From Oikopleura dioica (taxonomy: Eukaryota > Chordata > Appendicularia > Copelata > Oikopleuridae): a stretch of DNA of 64,000 bases. Position 1 is the stretch's first letter; every line of letters starts with the position of its first letter. This document shows positions 55,543 through 64,000 of this stretch, in pieces. Under the pieces are notes generated by a model, which was not told where the DNA came from, did not search any database, and saw nothing but the letters and a program-made list of their open reading frames with translations. The position numbers and the translations under genes are program-made. Location: NCBI GenBank assembly GCA_907165135.1, contig OU015569.1, positions 7,998,501-8,062,500 of the forward strand, read 5' to 3'.

Positions 55543-57103
55543 TTAAGTGCGCCAAAATTTTTCGCAAGAGGATTTACGTGGTAACACTCGCAAACCGTTT
55601 CCTACATGAGAAGCGTCTGACATTCTAAAGGGCTCTGATTGCCCACAGACGGAGGTTTTGCCACTGCAGTTGCTAAACTCTTCGCTGAAACAGCGATGCG
55701 TACCAGTCACTGAAAACGTTCGCGTTCCGTGGTCAAACAGAGATGCCATTATATGACCCACTTTGCCGTCGAAAAGCGGATGTGACGCAGATGTAGCTAG
55801 ATTACGGCTTACATTCTCGCTTGGTCTAAGAAAGAAGTACCCGCGTCTATAGCCAAATAAGATGAAAACTCGTAATTAAGATATTTTTACCTCATCGTGC
55901 CAAAGCCGAAATCGTTCTCGCTTTCAATTTGACCGAATTCTCTAGCGGGCACCATTCCGTACACGGTTTCATTCGCCAACTCCAACTCCAGAATCTCGTA
56001 ATTAAGAGGCTCCAAGCAAAAGTTCGCCTGCTGCCATTGTTCACGTAAGAAAAACTGGAAAGTGTCATGATTCATGAAGAAATTTCATCGAAAATTTTAT
56101 GCATAATTGAATCTACAGCTATGTTTTTACCCTTGAACAGACTCTAAATACACGCTCTTCGAGACGACTTCATTGGAGTTGAATTTCAAGTGTTGAAAGT
56201 TGTTAACGAAGAGAAATCAAATCAAATTACAACCCTTAATCTTGGCGTGGAAAATATTTTTCTGCTCAGTTTAAAATCATTCGTTATAATGTCAGGAAAA
56301 AGTCGCCCGAGATAAAATTGATAAAAGGTCAACGGAAAGGGTTTAAATTAAAGTTTCGAGCGTCGATTCGAAAATATACGATTATATAATTTCAACCCTT
56401 ATCGAAAAATTCTTCTCGGTTCGCATGATAAAGGTGAATAACTGGATGGTACGGTGATAAGCGCCTGGGGATAAGGTGAGAACTAACAGGGCCTTGAGGA
56501 AAGCAATAATCTTCCTTTTTTATACTAGAAAAAGGGATGGCGATTTATAAGCAGCTTTTCTCTGATGAAAAGATCTTACCAGGGAGCATTGATAAAAGAT
56601 CAGCCGCTCAGTTTCAGTTATCTCCAAGAACACACCAGGCGGAAGCGAATTTTTCTTAAAAAACAAACGTAATTACATTGCTCTTCATTCAATGAAGATT
56701 TTTATGCTTAGTTTATTTTGCGCCTTTCGAATTACTTTAAATCTATTTCCTGTGCTCAGAGAGCTAATAAAATCCAACAGAAAAACTGAACCAAGGATTC
56801 CTCACCCTGGCAATATCTGGATAAATATTGTCCACGAAGAAGTTATGAAATGAAGCCGCATAATCGAATCTATACGCCTGCGCCAGGTGCATTAGAAGGG
56901 GTGACAATTTCATTATTCGCGCTTTCAGTCTCAAGTTCTCGCTTTTGATTTCGTTTATTAGAAGTCTTCTGCAGAAAGCACTCTCTCGACTGATACGGTA
57001 AATCGCAGAGCAAATAAAGGATCAAGGTTAATAGTATTATTAAATAATGGAGAAGAGATATAATTCCAGCAAAGAAATTCCCCAATTTTCCAGCTGCTCC
57101 CAT
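55543..57103 (-). CDS. Second type II membrane protein, probably Golgi, unknown family
   Basis: The first exon (56876-57103) has MGAAGKLGNFF followed by a strong hydrophobic segment (LLHYLIILLTLILYLLC), giving a signal-anchor topology. Two linked 3' exons (55891-56054, 55543-55846) encode FCLEPLNYEILELELANETV, HPLFDGKVGHIMASLFDHG and a Cys-containing end (CFSEEFSNCSGKTSVCG). Exons between 56054 and 56876 are not resolved. Adjacent to another anchored protein on the same strand, so they could be diverged tandem relatives; I could not align them. Confidence 0.45.
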
Positions 57104-57215
57104 TTTCTGAAGAAAGTCACTTCTGATAAGAACGAGATCTGATGGAAAACAGTCGTTCAAACAAGCGATAAAACAGCGAAGTCAACTCTAAATTCTTTGC
57201 ACCGAAATTAAAGAT

Positions 57216-57479
57216 ATGCTCGTGCGAGTGAAATCAATGGTCGAAAGATGGAACCGCCCAGGTTTCTATGATTCTTACGGAATTTCGCAACTATTTCGTT
57301 TGCCCGTGAATGAGCGTCCAATGGGTCGTGGCTGCTGCATCAAAGCCCTTCTTATGCGAATTCCAGTGCCAGACAAAAGCTGCCCCAGTAAAGCAGATTT
57401 TGCTCATCCAACTTGCTGGTTTGAAAAATTCAATTTCGCTTTCGCGTTATTAATTTTGGGGATCTTCAATTGGTTTTGA
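57216..57479 (+). CDS. Candidate small tail-anchored protein
   Basis: A frame of 87 codons starting MLVRVKSMVERWNRPGFYDS and ending in a hydrophobic segment (FNFAFALLILGIFNWF), as in a tail-anchored membrane protein. No intron, polyA signal or family is recognised. It starts 113 bp from the divergent membrane-protein gene. Confidence 0.35.
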   Translation: MLVRVKSMVERWNRPGFYDSYGISQLFRLPVNERPMGRGCCIKALLMRIPVPDKSCPSKADFAHPTCWFEKFNFAFALLILGIFNWF

Positions 57480-57891
57480 GATTTTTCCTGAATCAGTAAA
57501 ATCAGATTTTACTCGTAGCACATGTCGACTGGGAAATAGAATATTGCGTGTGAAATCAAGCCTTGATTATCAAGGAGGAAATTTTAATGATATTTAGACT
57601 CACGTGTTTAAAAGTAAAGTTATTATCGAGGACATAAAAAATTCAAGAGCTTGAACAAGGCTGGCAAGTGGCAGGTTTGGGATTATAGAAGCTAAATTAT
57701 GAGTTTATAATCTGCACCAGATTGCGTTCTGTTAGGAGATTGTTAAAGTTGGATTTATTATTCATACGAACTACGGCTATGAAATGGCCACTTGGGAAAC
57801 TTTGCGGAATGAGCACGGACAATCTTGTCCAACTCGCCGTGAACAAGAGATACAGTAGAAGACAGCAACCGAATTTTTACTTTTCCCCATC

Positions 57892-60375
57892 ATGGGCTGG
57901 CATCTTGTCGAAAGAGTCGTCGATTCAGGTGAGCGAGAATACAGTTAACTTTTCTGCTATTTTGAAGTTTCCGCTTACGCAACTCTCACTGGAAGGCTCT
58001 GGACTACAGTGCTCTTTCTTCTACGAATAGTCGTCATAACTTCAATCGGGTAGGATTGAGACGGGAGCTTTTCCAGCCATTAGCTTTTCCAGCCGTTAGC
58101 TTTTCCAGCCATTAGCTTTTCCAGCCTTGCTGGAAATTCTAATTTGCTGGAAAAGCTAATATACTGGAATAGCTTCTTTCAGATTGATATTTTTCTAATG
58201 AAATATAAGTTGATAAAATAAGTACTATATTTATTAAAAAGTCTATTTACTTAGACGTGCTTTTTTTAAGGTTAACGAAGTTTTCCAGCCCACTTCCGCT
58301 TTATAGACCGCTGAACACCATATATTTTTAGAATCAGTAGAAAATTTTAAGAACTTTGACGGTTTAAAATTCTAGAAAACTCCACTTCCGGTCGATTCTA
58401 GAGCCGGAAATTGACGTAATTAAGGTGTCATGGTGAAGTTTGACCTATCAAATTGATGATTTGACGATTTCCTATCATTTTAGAAAAGAATAAAGACTAA
58501 CCGCGGTCAAACCATCCGAAAAAAAAACTGAAAAAAATTTCATCAATTTACGCCTTTTTTACATAATTTTGCCGGTCGGTTTGACCACGTTTGGGACTGT
58601 TTCTTCTGATACATTGATTATAGGATGACTCAAAATCTTCCGAGCATCAATTTGATAGGTCATACTCTACCATCACACCTAAATTTCGTCAACTTCCGGC
58701 TCTAGAATTGACCGGAAGTGGACTTTTCTAGAATTTTAAACCGTCAAAGTTCTAAAAATTTTCTGCTGATTCTAAAAAGGTATGGACCATACCGTATGGT
58801 GTTCGGGGGTCTATAAGGCGGAAGTGGGCTGGAAAACTTGGTGAACCTTAATATAAGCACGTCTTAGTGAAATATAATTAATAATAATTTATTATTAATA
58901 CATAATCGTCGATTAGTATAAAATTTATCGAAAGATCGTTTTCAAAGGAGGTCGGGATTTTTGGTACTCCTTGTTCCGATTTTGGTACATGGTGAGTACT
59001 GCGAGCATGGCTGTTGATTTCGGAGCGTTCGCGTTTCTCAGAAAACGATCTCTCGATAATTCTTATATTAATCGACGATTATTAATTAATTATGATATTT
59101 CACAAAGTAAATACACTTTTCAATAAAAATAGTACTTATTTTATCAAACTATATTTTCATTGGAAAAATATCAATCTGAAAGAAGCTTTTCCAGCCATTA
59201 GCTTTTCCAGCCGTTAGCTTTTCCAGCCTTGCTGGAAATTCTAATATGCTGGAAAAGCTAACGGCTGGAAAAGCTAATGGCTGGAAAAGCTCCCGTCTCG
59301 GTAGGATTAAATCAACGCCCAACATCATTTAATTTTGCTTAACTAATCTAATAATTTCCTAGAGAGCATGTTTACGGCGATGAGCAGTCGGCTTTTGACT
59401 GTAATACCAAAGAAACCGGTTGTCCAAATGCATGCTACTCAGGTACCCCGCTTTTACTATTTTTTATTATGTTAAATTGGTAAGCCTTTGCACCTATTTC
59501 ACAAATACGATTCTGGGGTGCTCAAATAATTTGCGTCGCTACACCTGGTGCATTCTTTGTTGTCTACTCAATCCAAAGCAAAAACAAATTATCAAAATGC
59601 GTGAGCCATGCGCATCCTGCCAAAGCTGAAGAAGAAGTAAGATCAGCTATTCCTAAGAGAAGAAAAAGGTTCGAAGAATAAGTATACAATGACCATCGAA
59701 TTCGACGAGAACCCTGTAAAGACCCTCGCATGCTCTCATTACTCTTACAAGTCGTGGCGCAACCGATGACGGAAAAGATGAATGCCAAGTGCGCGAGAAG
59801 AAATTATTACGAGCGTATTTTGTTTACTGGGATTGAAATTTATAAAAAAAAGCGTTATCTTAGCAATTATCAATTTGCATCCTTTCTCAAGCGCAAGCTG
59901 TTGCACGACTATTACTAGAATGCTGCTTTTTCTATGGTCAAATGCTGCTTTATGGAACAGAGTAAGATCAGTTTCACCTAACGAGTCATAAAGAAAACTA
60001 AGAGTTAACATGCTTTATATTTGCGAGCAGTCGCCTTGTCCTCTTCCAACACAATGTTGGGTTTCGCGTCCAATGGAAAAGACGATTTTTCTCCGATTTA
60101 TGACGATAATGAACGCCTTTTCAATTCTTCTCTCAATGATCGAGATCCTGCAGCTAATGTCTCGCCGAGCGCGCAAGATGATTTTAAAGCATCGGATCAA
60201 GAAACTCCAAAATGCTCAATCGTTCGATGACCTGAGGTACGAGACTTCTTATCTTTCTTTTAATCACTTTCAATTCAATAGTACCTCGAGCGCAAGCTCT
60301 TCTGAAATCCATGAAAAATATGCAATATCGGAAAACGAGTTTAAAAAGCCTATACGAAATAAATTCTACGTTTAA
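57892..60375 (+). CDS. Connexin (gap-junction protein)
   Basis: Exons 57892-57928, 57968-58049, 59363-59442, 59485-59636, cytoplasmic-loop exon(s), a TM3 exon from about 59864, an E2/TM4 exon to 60236, and a last exon to 60375. [14 protein letters not shown] leads into TM1 ([16 protein letters not shown]). E1 is [20 protein letters not shown] plus AC, with the connexin C-x6-C-x3-C spacing. TM2 begins [17 protein letters not shown]3 is [21 protein letters not shown]2 is [20 protein letters not shown], with C-x4-C-x5-C, then TM4 ([18 protein letters not shown]). All six loop cysteines are present. The second intron is enlarged by a foldback transposon. Junctions of the cytoplasmic loop are unresolved. 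Confidence 0.9.
58058..59299. mobile_element. 1.24 kb foldback element with 9-bp target duplication
   Basis: The ends GAGACGGGAGCTTTTCCAGC and its complement are flanked by GGTAGGATT on both sides (58049-58057, 59300-59308). Long arms are complementary across several hundred bases and carry tandem units of GCTTTTCCAGCC plus ATTA or GTTA. No transposase frame. A 9-bp duplication and long inverted repeats fit a Mutator-like (MULE) non-autonomous element. It lies in the second intron of the connexin gene, directly after the exon. Confidence 0.88.
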
Positions 60376-60427
60376 GATTTTCAATTTTATTTAGCAAATG
60401 TAAATTGTATAAAACAGGGTCAAATTT

Positions 60428-61018
60428 TTATTTGATGATGATTTGGGGAGCTGGTCCAGCAGCATGCACCTGAAGGAACAATTCAAGGAGAATCGATTCT
60501 TGAATAAAACTTACGGATTGATCATGGATGCGGGGAAGTTGAATAACATATTGAATAACTTTATCATTCGTTTGATGCGGTGGAGCTTGCGAGACTGAAC
60601 GCTGATCCACAACAGATGGAGCGTAGCCGACAGTCTGGCTTGGTAAGACATTTGCAGTATGCTGATGATATTTAAATAAAATGCCATTCTCTTTCAAAAT
60701 GCTTACCATTAGAGGAGCTGGCTGATGATATTCATAAGGTCGGTTATACTGCTGCTGTGGAACTGTAAAAGTATGATCTTGAGGAGCGTATGAAGCAGCA
60801 GGATAATAATTCTGAGGCGGTGGTGCCATTTGCTCGTTGATGGGTGGCTGAGCGTATTGAGGAATGTGATTTCGGAAATGCCCTGGATGTTCTGGTATGG
60901 GAGCTGGCTGGTGGATTGGCTGCTGCACAGAGCGCCGGTGAGCGGTACTATCATCGTAGTAGCCTCTCTGTGGATATGATTGCGGAGGAATAGCTTGTCC
61001 AACGACAGAAGGAGCCAT
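60428..61018 (-). CDS. Pro/Gln/Tyr-rich low-complexity protein
   Basis: ATG at 61018 opens MAPSVVGQAIPPQSYPQRGY, continuing in low-complexity sequence (PPPQNYYPAASYAPQ, VPQQQYNRPYEYHQP). Two GT-AG introns of 45 nt each are likely (GTAAGC to CATCAG, GTAAGT to CTTCAG) and both are stop-free in frame. The spliced product has about 165 residues, with no signal peptide. The composition suggests a disordered or phase-separating protein; the family is unknown. AATAAA overlaps the stop. ATTCAG lies just before the start, after the AATAAA of the upstream gene, as in an operon junction. Confidence 0.6.
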   Translation of the reverse strand: MAPSVVGQAIPPQSYPQRGYYDDSTAHRRSVQQPIHQPAPIPEHPGHFRNHIPQYAQPPINEQMAPPPQNYYPAASYAPQDHTFTVPQQQYNRPYEYHQPAPLMVSILKENGILFKYHQHTANVLPSQTVGYAPSVVDQRSVSQAPPHQTNDKVIQYVIQLPRIHDQSVSFIQESILLELFLQVHAAGPAPQIIIK

Positions 61019-61039
61019 TTGAGAAGGCTGAATTTTTAT

Positions 61040-61201
61040 TTAGCAAGAACCTAGAATAGCTAGCTCTACGGGATTTTGGTCATTTATTTCTCGATTAAAG
61101 TTCTCTGCATCTTCTAGTGGCGGGGTAAGAGGTGGCATCGGAATATTACTCTCTCGGTGGGTGGGGCCTAAACGGCCGTAGTTAACGCGATAGATGGGCA
61201 T
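61040..61201 (-). CDS. Small 53-residue protein or last exon of the proline-rich gene
   Basis: ATG at 61201 gives MPIYRVNYGRLGPTHRES, then PMPPLTPPLEDAENFN, to a stop at 61040 overlapped by AATAAA. It might be an independent cistron or, from the acceptor-like GTTTAG inside it, the final exon of the gene ending near 61291; the phase does not fit the latter. Confidence 0.4.
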   Translation of the reverse strand: MPIYRVNYGRLGPTHRESNIPMPPLTPPLEDAENFNREINDQNPVELAILGSC

Positions 61202-61290
61202 TTTGCACGAGAGTAAAGGGATTTGAGTTTATCTCGAAAACGATGCGCAAAAGTAAAGATTGACTTTTCTCAGTTCGAAGTGTTACTTGC

Positions 61291-62375
61291 CTGTGCTGAC
61301 GGAGCTCGATTATGACTTCGCGGGGGAACGCTTTGCTGATTCGATGAGTGGAGAGGCATCCCTTGGAACTGGGATCCAGAGGAATGATAGGCGTAAGACT
61401 TTCCTTGAGTCCCTCTTTGATTCATTCCTTGTGCTTGATGAACCGTCTGAGGCGGATTATGTTCTGGTTGAGGCTTCGCGGGTTCTCCAAAAATGTCGAT
61501 TTTTGGTTTTCGGTGGTTCGGAATCTAGGAAGATGGTAACAGGGATTATTTCTAGGGAATTTGACCTTGAATCTTTTCACAGTTCCAAATTTCTTTTCAT
61601 TGCGAGCGAAATCTAAGCCATAATTGCCAGTAGAAGTATCGATTTCGCCATCGGCTTTCTTCAAACTTCGTTTATTTGCCGCTTCAGCTGCTTGAGCTGC
61701 AATATACGAAATCGAAGGAACGTCCTATATTTTAACAAAATAAATTTGAAGACAACTGTCTACCTTAGATTTTGGAACACCCATAACTTCCGACTCTCTA
61801 ACTTCTGGGGCCGGCTTGAAAGCCGAAAGAGCTGGGGGCGCTGGTGGAGCTACAGGTGGGCGTTCTTCATCTGATGATGGTTCCGGCTTTTTCAAGTTAA
61901 AAATCCAAATCAAGATTTAATAATTTCAATTAAAATTTATAATTTAGATGTTAATATTTAACTTGGCTCAGGCAGAGGCTCAGGATCGGAATCAAAGTCT
62001 ACTGGAGTGATTACACGAGTTTGAGAAGTTTGAGCTCTTGATTCAACAATCAGAGGCGGTGTTGGTGACTTTATTGGCGGTGGAGGTGGCGTTTTCTCAA
62101 CGGGTGCGGGCGTTGGCGACTTAGGACTAGGCGTCGGCTCTTTTGGTGGGGGAGGGGTGGGCGACTTCGATACTAGCACTGTCCTCCTGACTTCTCGGGA
62201 TGGTTTGCGAGGCGGCTCTTCGTCCGAAGACTCAGAAGAGGATTCGTCCATTTTAGTGACTACAAATCGTATGATTGCTGTTTAAATTTACAATTTTTAA
62301 ACTTGCCTTGATTTGTTGGAGTAACAGGGGCAATTTTGCGTCCACCTGCGAAATCGAAGGAATCTTTTCAGGGTT
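61291..62375 (-). CDS. Proline-rich intracellular protein, unknown family
   Basis: Exon-like blocks: 62337-62375 on the 5' side (NPEKIPSISQVDAK), a block from the ATG at 62251 (MDESSSESSDEEPP, SPTPPPPKEPTPSPKSPTP), one near 61770-61880 (KPEPSSDEERPPVAPPAPPA), and DVPSISYIAAQAAEAANKRS followed by STGNYGLDFARNEKKFGTV. After a 45-nt intron comes IPNHRKPKIDIFGEPAK. The last donor reads CAG then GCAAGT, a GC type. PSIS plus hydrophobic sequence occurs twice, suggesting a short repeated motif. Several junctions between the Pro-rich blocks are unresolved. A cytoskeletal or scaffold role would be a guess. Confidence 0.5.
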
Positions 62376-62414
62376 CTGAAAATTCAATTTCCCGACTCAA
62401 AACTTTTCATTATT

Positions 62415-62874
62415 GGCCGGAAAAAATATAAATTTTCGGCCTTCGAACAGCCATAACTCACGTGATACTCTTTGAAACCAGATGATCCAGGTATCAATGG
62501 AAAGCTCAGATTCTGAGGATTGGGGGAAAGCAAAAATTTTTCCGAAAAATCGGTTTTTGCTGATTGGCCAAAAATTAAAATATTAATTTTCGTCATTCAG
62601 AATCGATTTTTTTCAAATTTCTTTTCTTTGCCCCAATCCTCAGAAGCTGAGCTTTCTAAAAATATATCAATCACGTGATTTCATCATCTGTCACGTGAGA
62701 TATGGCAGTTCGTATAAAATTCATGAAAATGGCCTCAGAATCGCCCCAGGCTATGAAAACAAGTTTTTTCCAGGTGTTTTCTAGAGTTTAGACGATGACA
62801 AAAACGGTCAAGATAATGATTTATCCCCAAGTTGAAATTTTTGTCAAAATTGAAAATTTATATTTTTTCCGACC
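62415..62874. mobile_element. Foldback element, 460 bp
   Basis: The left end GGCCGGAAAAAATATAAATT and right end AAATTTATATTTTTTCCGAC are near-perfect complements, flanked on both sides by ATTATT (62409-62414, 62875-62880), a probable target duplication. Subterminal arms also pair (CACGTGA and GGATTGGGG with complements further on). No coding frame. Its left end recurs at 9163-9189. Confidence 0.7.
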
Positions 62875-63004
62875 ATTATTTTCCCAGGCTGAATATCCGA
62901 CTGGCGCTATTCAAGAGATGTGTTCTCATGATGCGCGGGCCAATGAGGAAGTCGATCCATGCTAAATCGAGACTGGGAAAAATGAAAATTAATTTTTCGC
63001 GACC

Positions 63005-64000
63005 CTAATCGATGGAAGAAGCTTCGGTTTCTGATTCAGAGCTATCAAACTCCGCCAAAGGAATTTGAACTGCATCAGATGGGTCGATCATTCGTTGCTG
63101 TGAATTAAATTACAGTTATTTTAGAAATAAGAAATAAACAATAAGTTAATTACCCGATCGAAATGCCAATCCATGGATTCTAAATCAGCCAGCAGCAGAA
63201 CCATTCTCTTGCCAGCGTTTTGAATTAAAAGCTTCAAATCATCATGGTTTTTGCCTGCGACGGGAATTTCATTGATTTCCAGCAAGTAATCGCCGACTAG
63301 ATATAAAATAACGAAGAATTCGACCTTTCGTGCTTACTCCTTGCAGAAGTTTTTGCGGCAGGTCCCGACGAAGCAATTGAAATAAGTCGATGCGAGCTGG
63401 CTCCGAATTTATCGTCTTCCGTACCAATCTCGATACCAAACGTTTGATTTTTCTTCTTCAACAAAACCAAACGAGGAAGAGGTTGGGGCGTGTTTGGCAA
63501 TGGAACGCTGAAGACAAGATTAAGAGTTTCGACGAAAACAATGGAACTTGCATTTTTGTTGAGGCGGCTCTGCTTACTGTGGCGCCAGATGTTTTAATTG
63601 CTTCGGGCTCATCAATTCCGCGAGCGAGTTGCGCAGTGATCTTAAAGTCTATCTGCGTCTTGAACTCGAAGACCTTACTTACCTTTATTCCGCGCTCTTC
63701 TAACGTTATCAAAGTGGCTTCATCAACAACCAGAAGCTCTACATTTGTATCTTCATTCAAAAGCTTATCTACTTCTTCGCGGCTATAGCCAGAGACTTCC
63801 TGAAAAAAAGAAGTAGTATTTATATTTTGTGATAAATTACTTCGCTGTTGATTTCAAGTATTCGATCATTTGTGAGGAGTCCAGCAATATCTGCAGCTGT
63901 TTCTTCATAAATAGTGCTAAAAATCAAATATTCAGAGAAAGGGCAACTACCAAAATTTGTGAACAAGAATCTCAGAAACGATAAGTAAGTACCTAACAAA
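63005..64000 (-). CDS. Protein with two PDZ domains, 5' part outside the window
   Basis: The first PDZ domain spans the right edge: STIYEETAADIAGLLTNDRI, LEINSEEVSGYSREEVDKLL. A linker (RGIDEPEAIKTSGAT) follows. The second PDZ reads PRLVLLKKKNQTFGIEIGTE, then GDYLLEINEIPVAGKNHDDL and KLLIQNAGKRMVLLLADLES. The C-terminus is acidic (FDSSESETEASSID) and ends at 63005. The glycine-rich carboxylate-binding loop of PDZ2 is TFGIEIG. The tandem arrangement recalls NHERF-type scaffolds, but no ERM-binding tail is present. PDZ domains bind C-terminal peptides of membrane proteins. Confidence 0.8.

Noticed and set aside
57778-57850. MATWETLRNEHG as the connexin start
   Set aside because: It looks like a connexin N-terminus but is followed by a stop; the ATG at 57892 ([10 protein letters not shown]) continues in phase into TM1.
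58081-58130. CRISPR-like array of GCTTTTCCAGCC units
   Set aside because: The units are direct tandem repeats without spacers, mirrored at the other end of an inverted-repeat transposon.

Overview
The window looks like nuclear DNA of a larvacean tunicate, most like Oikopleura dioica. Nearly every gene is broken by introns of about 35-55 nt. Genes lie tens to a few hundred bases apart on both strands. GC-AG and apparent GA-AG introns occur beside GT-AG ones. The content (connexin, laminin-like chain, GH18 chitinase with CBM14 modules, AA15 oxygenase, ZP protein) fits a chordate that builds an extracellular house. There are no rRNA, tRNA, CRISPR or bacterial features that I can support.

Layout. 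1-4388 (+): a proprotein convertase of the PCSK5/6 type, entering from the left with one 1.5 kb intron. 4389-7269: mostly noncoding. 7270-8702 (-): a DEP-domain protein. 8703-11189: noncoding. 11190-11689 (+): a small protein with SUMO-interaction-like motifs. 11690-13988: noncoding, with clustered CCAAT boxes. 13989-16091 (+): the Atos/FAM214 homologue. 17149-24952 (-): a laminin-like locus, made of an LN+LE part and a part with coiled coil, two C-type lectin domains, coiled coil and LamG-like modules; one intron holds a foldback MITE. 25968-27940 (+): ankyrin genes. 28853-29119 (+): a small TATA-driven gene. 29660-32842 (+): a protein kinase joined to a papain-like cysteine peptidase, the most unusual gene here.

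32957-40106 (-): KLHDC4, DR1, RNMT and a Josephin deubiquitinase lie head-to-tail with AG acceptors just before their start codons, as expected for a trans-spliced operon. A tetraspanin gene is nested antisense in one KLHDC4 intron. 41165-41624: a TTAA-flanked MITE. 43070-47606: a small gene, then a chitinase and an AA15 LPMO with a CBM2-like tail. 48067-49395 (-): GINS3 and an unknown gene. 50676-57103: a small gene, a secreted Cys-rich protein, a ZP-domain protein and two type II membrane proteins. 57892-60375 (+): a connexin carrying a 1.24 kb foldback element with 9-bp target duplication at the donor of its second intron. 60428-62375 (-): proline-rich genes. 62415-62874: another foldback element. 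63005-64000 (-): a two-PDZ protein leaving the window.

Functionally, several secreted or matrix proteins (laminin-like chain, ZP protein, Cys-rich protein, chitinase, LPMO) share the region with a processing protease, beside conserved housekeeping genes. Coordinates of spliced genes were worked out by hand from frame, splice motif and homology; junctions I could not close are stated.
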